Shown: positions 60,350 through 64,000 of the stretch, piece by piece
How positions within the stretch are numbered: position 1 is the stretch's first letter
How the letters are laid out: every line of letters starts with the position of its first letter
NCBI GenBank assembly: GCA_002382665.1
Contig: DFZA01000009.1
Location: forward strand, 186,001 to 250,000
Direction of reading: 5' to 3'
Source of the DNA: Peptococcaceae bacterium UBA4068
GTDB taxonomy: Bacteria > Bacillota > Dehalobacteriia > UBA4068
Length of the DNA: 64,000 nt
Program-made: the position numbers and the translations under genes
Notes under the pieces: generated by a model
Told to the model about the DNA's origin: nothing
Seen by the model: the letters and a program-made list of their open reading frames with translations, nothing else
Databases searched by the model: none

Positions 60350-62650
60350 TCAGATACTGTTTTTCATTTTAGCTATTGCCACGGCGGCTTGTCCATAGCT
60401 GATACAGCCATCGTTGGCAGGCAGCTGCTCTCCCGAGTAAACTTTGAAGCCGTCTGCCTCCAGCTTCGCTGTCGCCTGCTCCAGTAAGTAAATATTCTGC
60501 CAGACGCCGCCGGAGAGAGCGACCTGATTTATACCGCTTTGTTGCCGTATCAGGCGGCAAACCTCCAAACAAAGATCAATAACAGCTCGATGAAAGCGGG
60601 TAGCAACCGTTGTCTTGCCAGCGGTTTTGGCATCTTTCAAGGCCTCGCGGATCAGTTGCTTCCAACCGATCAGATACGTCTCGCCTTTTTGCTCAACCTC
60701 AAAGCTGTAGGCGCCCTCAATATTATCATCAATCGCCAGTTCCAGTTCAACCGCTGCCTGTCCTTCGTAATTTACTGTTAATTTATCTGCACAAAGCGCG
60801 GCGACACCGTCAAAAAGCCTTCCCATTCCGGAACTAAAAGGCGCATTAATGCCTTTAATTGCGCTGCGCCAAAGCAGCCGGTAATCTTCGCCAAATAAAT
60901 GCTGATAACGATCAAGTTTATTTTCACCGCAAGCGGCGGCAATATAACTCAGAGCCATGCGCCAGGGCTGCTTAATCGCGGCCTCGCCACCCGGCAGCGG
61001 CGCATAAGCCAAATGAGCAAAGCGACGGTAACTGCGACAATCGCCGACCAGCACTTCGCCGCCCCAGAGACATCCGTCCTCACCATAGCCCGTACCGTCG
61101 AAAATCAATCCGATTGTTTCACCGCTGATCTTATGTTCTTCAATTACCGCCGCCAAATGGGCGTGATGATGTTGAACGCCCAGTAACGGCTGTTGCAGCA
61201 GTTGCTTCTGCACATATTTTGTGCTCAAATATTCGGGATGCAGGTCATGAACAATCAACTGCGGATTGATGCCAAACATTTGCTTAAAATATTCTATTTC
61301 ATGTTCGAAGCTTTCCAATGTGACTATATTATCCAGATCGCCGATATGCTGACTGAGAAAAGCCTGACTGTCGCGAACTAAACAAAACGTGTTCTTCTGC
61401 TCGCCGCCCACAGCCAATATATGTTTCGGCACAGCCGATATCTCTAACGGCTCCGGCGCCCAGCCACGGGAACGCCGTTGTAGTCTGTTTTTGCCGGCGG
61501 CAAAATATGCTACCGAATCGTCGCAGCGTCGGAATATCTCACGGTTATGAATCAGAAAACCGTTGGCAATTTTACCTAATATCGCAAAAGCATCGTTATC
61601 CTTATAAACAATCGGCTCATCGGAATAATTGCCGCTGGTCATAACCAAAGCGTCAAAGATTTCCATCAGCAGATAATGCAGCGGCGTATAGGGCAGCATC
61701 ACGCCGAGTCGGGAATTCCCCGGCGCAATCTGCGGCGAAAGCTGATCGGCAGCTTGCTTTTTGCGCAATAACACAATCGGCCGCCGCTGGCTGCTCAGCA
61801 ATTGGGATTCTTGATCGTTATAATCGCAATACTGGGAGACACGCTGCAAATCGGGCATCATCAGCGCAAACGGCTTGTCATACCTATACTTACGGCGGCG
61901 CAGCAAGCGAACTGCGGCATCATCGGAGGCATTGCAAACCAAATGGTAGCCGCCCAACCCCTTGACGGCAATCACCTGGCCATCGAGCAAAGCCTTTTGC
62001 GCCAACATAATCGCCTCGCCTTCTTGCAGATGATAATGATTATCGTAATAACTCAAAGACGGGCCACAAACCCGGCAGGCGTTAGGTTGAGCATGAAAAC
62101 GACGGTTGTCGGGCGCGTGATATTCTTTGTTGCATTCGCCGCACATGGGAAAACTTTTCATAGTCGTCATCGCCCGGTCATAGGGCAACGCTTCGATAAT
62201 AGTAAACCGCGGGCCGCAATTAGTGCAATTAATAAAAGCATAGCGATAACGACGGTCATGGGGGTCGCGCAGTTCCCGCAGGCAATCTTCACAAATCCCC
62301 ATATCGGGAGAAACCAGCGTCGTCTGCGCAGGCACTACGCTAGCGGTCAACACTTTAAACTTAAGTTTGCCGCTCTCGCTGGCGCGAATCGAAAATCCCT
62401 GTTCACCGATAGGCGTCAAAAGACTGCGGCTGATATTGGAAACTTTAGCCAGCATCGGTGCTTCGGCAACCAACCGCCGACAAAATTGATTACATTCTGC
62501 TTGCTCACCTTCAATTTCGATTGATACACCCTGATCGTTGTTGAATACCCAGCCGTCAAGGCGTAACGATTTTGCCAACGCATAAACAAACGGCCTGAAG
62601 CCGACGCCCTGGACGATACCGCTAACGTTGAGTGCGTAGCGAGTTCTCAC
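60350..62650 (-). CDS. hypF: Carbamoyltransferase HypF
   Basis: 766 residues, GTG start after AGAGG. Domains in order: acylphosphatase (G-I-V-Q-G-V-G-F-R-P-F-V-Y), two C4 zinc-finger-like motifs (about 108-190), YrdC/Sua5-like domain (about 200-380), and the Kae1-like C-terminal half with Q-H-H-H-A-H-L-A-A-V. It makes carbamoyl-adenylate from carbamoyl phosphate and loads it on HypE. It overlaps hypB by 4 bases. Confidence 0.97.
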   Translation of the reverse strand: MRTRYALNVSGIVQGVGFRPFVYALAKSLRLDGWVFNNDQGVSIEIEGEQAECNQFCRRLVAEAPMLAKVSNISRSLLTPIGEQGFSIRASESGKLKFKVLTASVVPAQTTLVSPDMGICEDCLRELRDPHDRRYRYAFINCTNCGPRFTIIEALPYDRAMTTMKSFPMCGECNKEYHAPDNRRFHAQPNACRVCGPSLSYYDNHYHLQEGEAIMLAQKALLDGQVIAVKGLGGYHLVCNASDDAAVRLLRRRKYRYDKPFALMMPDLQRVSQYCDYNDQESQLLSSQRRPIVLLRKKQAADQLSPQIAPGNSRLGVMLPYTPLHYLLMEIFDALVMTSGNYSDEPIVYKDNDAFAILGKIANGFLIHNREIFRRCDDSVAYFAAGKNRLQRRSRGWAPEPLEISAVPKHILAVGGEQKNTFCLVRDSQAFLSQHIGDLDNIVTLESFEHEIEYFKQMFGINPQLIVHDLHPEYLSTKYVQKQLLQQPLLGVQHHHAHLAAVIEEHKISGETIGLIFDGTGYGEDGCLWGGEVLVGDCRSYRRFAHLAYAPLPGGEAAIKQPWRMALSYIAAACGENKLDRYQHLFGEDYRLLWRSAIKGINAPFSSGMGRLFDGVAALCADKLTVNYEGQAAVELELAIDDNIEGAYSFEVEQKGETYLIGWKQLIREALKDAKTAGKTTVATRFHRAVIDLCLEVCRLIRQQSGINQVALSGGVWQNIYLLEQATAKLEADGFKVYSGEQLPANDGCISYGQAAVAIAKMKNSI

Positions 62651-63333
62651 GCTTGACCTCTGAGGATTTTGTCCTGCTTTTTAGTCTTAACAGCTTCAAT
62701 AATATAAGCCGCTAATTCATCCATCCCCACGATCTTACCGTTCCGGCAGGAAGTCGGGAAAATCTTAATCTGAGGCTTGATATTAACAATATCGGCAATC
62801 AGATTATTCGTATCGATATCGAGATAATCATTTAGATCCATCTTATTCAAGGCCACAATATCGGCCTCCATAAAAGCAATCGGATATTTACCGGGCTTAT
62901 CTTCACCTTCGGTAATACTTAATACCACCATCCGCAGATCCTCACCCAGATCATAAGTAGCCGGACAAACCAAATTGCCGACATTCTCAATCAATAACAA
63001 ATCGGTTTTATCAAGATCAAAACCTCTGACTACTTTGGCAATCATTTCGGCGTCCAGATGACAGCCACCATCGGTATTGATCTGGATCACCGGTACATCA
63101 TGGGCCGCTATACGCTGAGCGTCACGGGCGGTAGCCAAGTCGCCTTCGATCACCGCCACGGACACTTGGCGGCAAATCTGGACAATCAGCCGCTCCAACA
63201 ATGTTGTTTTACCAGCCCCTGGAGAACCCATAATGTTAATGGTAAAAATATCCTTGGCATTAAAAAGGGCTCGGTTATCCGCCGCTATCACATTATTTAA
63301 TGAAAATACATCCTGTTTGACATCGATTTTCAT
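62647..63333 (-). CDS. hypB: Hydrogenase nickel-insertion GTPase HypB
   Basis: 228 residues. GTPase with Walker A GSPGAGKTT (about 36-44), E-G-D-L-A-T-A-R-D-A and N-V-G-N-L-V-C-P. The His-rich nickel-storing N-terminus seen in some HypB proteins and the E. coli CxxCGC motif are both absent. With HypA it delivers nickel to the large subunit. GAGGTGGG precedes the ATG. Confidence 0.97.
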   Translation of the reverse strand: MKIDVKQDVFSLNNVIAADNRALFNAKDIFTINIMGSPGAGKTTLLERLIVQICRQVSVAVIEGDLATARDAQRIAAHDVPVIQINTDGGCHLDAEMIAKVVRGFDLDKTDLLLIENVGNLVCPATYDLGEDLRMVVLSITEGEDKPGKYPIAFMEADIVALNKMDLNDYLDIDTNNLIADIVNIKPQIKIFPTSCRNGKIVGMDELAAYIIEAVKTKKQDKILRGQA

Positions 63334-63353
63334 AATCCCACCTCAAAATATCT

Positions 63354-63701
63354 TTATTCTTCTTGCTCAAAATCAATACTATCTAAGTATACTTCACTAC
63401 CGCTGATTATCGCCGCCATATTACTGCCGCAATCAGGACAAACCAGTGGTATATCCATGCTCTGGTACTCAGCGCCACAATCAAGGCATCTCGCCGTAAT
63501 CGGTAATACTTCTATCTCCAGGCGGGCTCCTGCAAAAGGTGCCTCAGCCAGCGATTGAAAAGCGAAAACAAGCGCATCCGGCAATATATTGGCAAGCCTA
63601 CCAGCCTTTATAGTAAGACAATTAATTTTAGTTACATTGTACCCGCTTAAACTTTCTTCTGCGATAGTCAAGAGGTTTTCCATTAAAGATGCTTCATGCA
63701 T
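63354..63701 (-). CDS. hypA: Hydrogenase nickel-incorporation protein HypA
   Basis: 115 residues. The N-terminal M-H-E-A-S-L-M holds the nickel-binding His2 (M-H-E), and the zinc site is formed by two pairs, C-L-D-C-G and C-P-D-C-G. First gene of hypA-hypB-hypF-(element)-hypC-hypD-hypE. GGAGG precedes the ATG. Confidence 0.97.
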   Translation of the reverse strand: MHEASLMENLLTIAEESLSGYNVTKINCLTIKAGRLANILPDALVFAFQSLAEAPFAGARLEIEVLPITARCLDCGAEYQSMDIPLVCPDCGSNMAAIISGSEVYLDSIDFEQEE

Positions 63702-63731
63702 TAGTCTTCCTCCATAACAACAGATACTATT

Positions 63732-63998
63732 TTAACTTTCGGTAATCATTTGCTGCAATGCCTGCTCATCAATAATCGGAATATTTAGAGACTCGGCCTT
63801 GTCAACTTTGCTGCCGCCGTTTTCTCCCAATAACAAATAACTGGTCTTTTTGCTTACCGCACTGGAAGTCGTACCCCCATAAGATTCAATCATTTCTTTG
63901 GCTTGCTCACGCGTCAGCGTCGGCAGCGTTCCGCTGAGCACAAAAGTAAGTCCGGCAAGGCTGTTGCCAAGCAATTTTTGTTCCTTCTCTGACAAGGT
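63732..63998 (-). CDS. ligA: NAD-dependent DNA ligase, C-terminal BRCT domain (partial)
   Basis: Only the last ~89 residues are in the window; the frame stays open to the right edge. The BRCT signature is clear: L-A-G-L-T-F-V-L-S-G-T-L, R-E-Q-A-K-E-M-I-E-S-Y-G-G, and S-Y-L-L-L-G-E-N-G-G-S-K-V-D-K-A. It matches the C-terminus of LigA, which seals nicks in DNA replication. It ends 30 bases before hypA on the same strand. Confidence 0.85.
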   Translation of the reverse strand, partial: TLSEKEQKLLGNSLAGLTFVLSGTLPTLTREQAKEMIESYGGTTSSAVSKKTSYLLLGENGGSKVDKAESLNIPIIDEQALQQMITES

Positions 63999-64000
63999 TA

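Noticed and set aside
61802..62524. 240-codon frame opposite hypF
   Set aside because: It is antisense to a clearly conserved gene, lacks a ribosome site and shows no recognisable domain.

Overview
The window reads as a chromosomal segment of an anaerobic, endospore-forming member of the Bacillota (Clostridia or Negativicutes; the sequence does not decide which). Sporulation and germination genes (spoIIGA-sigE, an alpha/beta-type small acid-soluble spore protein, a gerA-type receptor operon, a spore-coat-like manganese catalase) sit beside oxygen-sensitive metabolism: hybrid-cluster protein with its ferredoxin, two-subunit [4Fe-4S] fumarase, ferredoxin-dependent 2-oxoacid oxidoreductase, and a membrane-bound [NiFe] hydrogenase with a full hyp maturation set. 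I see no IS transposase, prophage or CRISPR array.

Layout. 1-6.2 kb: end of an EcfT-like gene, MobB-like NTPase, DUF11 protein, CorA-like transporter, then a Crp/Fnr regulator divergent from ferredoxin-hcp. 6.2-15.6 kb: LTA-synthase-like sulfatase, proBAC, an aspartate aminotransferase divergent from fumarase alpha/beta, and a tautomerase. 15.6-26 kb: dnaB-rplI-DUF2232, ribU behind an FMN riboswitch, tadA, isochorismatase-like hydrolase, manganese catalase, pyridoxamine kinase, PAP2 phosphatase, sigE-spoIIGA, SASP, YigZ. 26-36.5 kb: a NifX-like metal-binding protein with a double operator, a DHHW/MBOAT O-acylation pair, tRNA-Pro(CGG), trmL, purF, and the line yerC-hisA-cysK-M50 protease-trpS-scpA-scpB. 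36.5-43.2 kb: gerK-type receptor operon and korDABC. 43.4-47.2 kb: single-chain purL. 47.4-63.7 kb: an 11-gene hydrogenase operon (NuoM-L-N-J-K-A-B-C-D-H-I order) ending in its own maturation protease, then hypA-hypB-hypF-hypC-hypD-hypE. The right edge holds the BRCT end of ligA.

The hydrogenase and hyp genes form one functional unit: HypABCDEF build and insert the Ni-Fe(CN)2CO centre, the HycI-type protease trims the 47-residue tail of the large subunit, and the complex-I-like membrane arm probably couples ferredoxin oxidation and H2 production to ion pumping. KorDABC would supply reduced ferredoxin. No diaphorase, formate dehydrogenase or CO dehydrogenase is encoded here.

The most unusual signal is non-coding: a family of highly structured, modular repeats found at five places (behind fumarase, Mn-catalase, trmL and purL, and between hypF and hypC), always in the direction of transcription of the upstream gene. 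At three of them the intrinsic terminator hairpin of the upstream gene is present twice, once at each end of the element, as if insertion had duplicated the terminator. A related tandem element between proB and the aminotransferase is flanked by a perfect 13-bp direct repeat.
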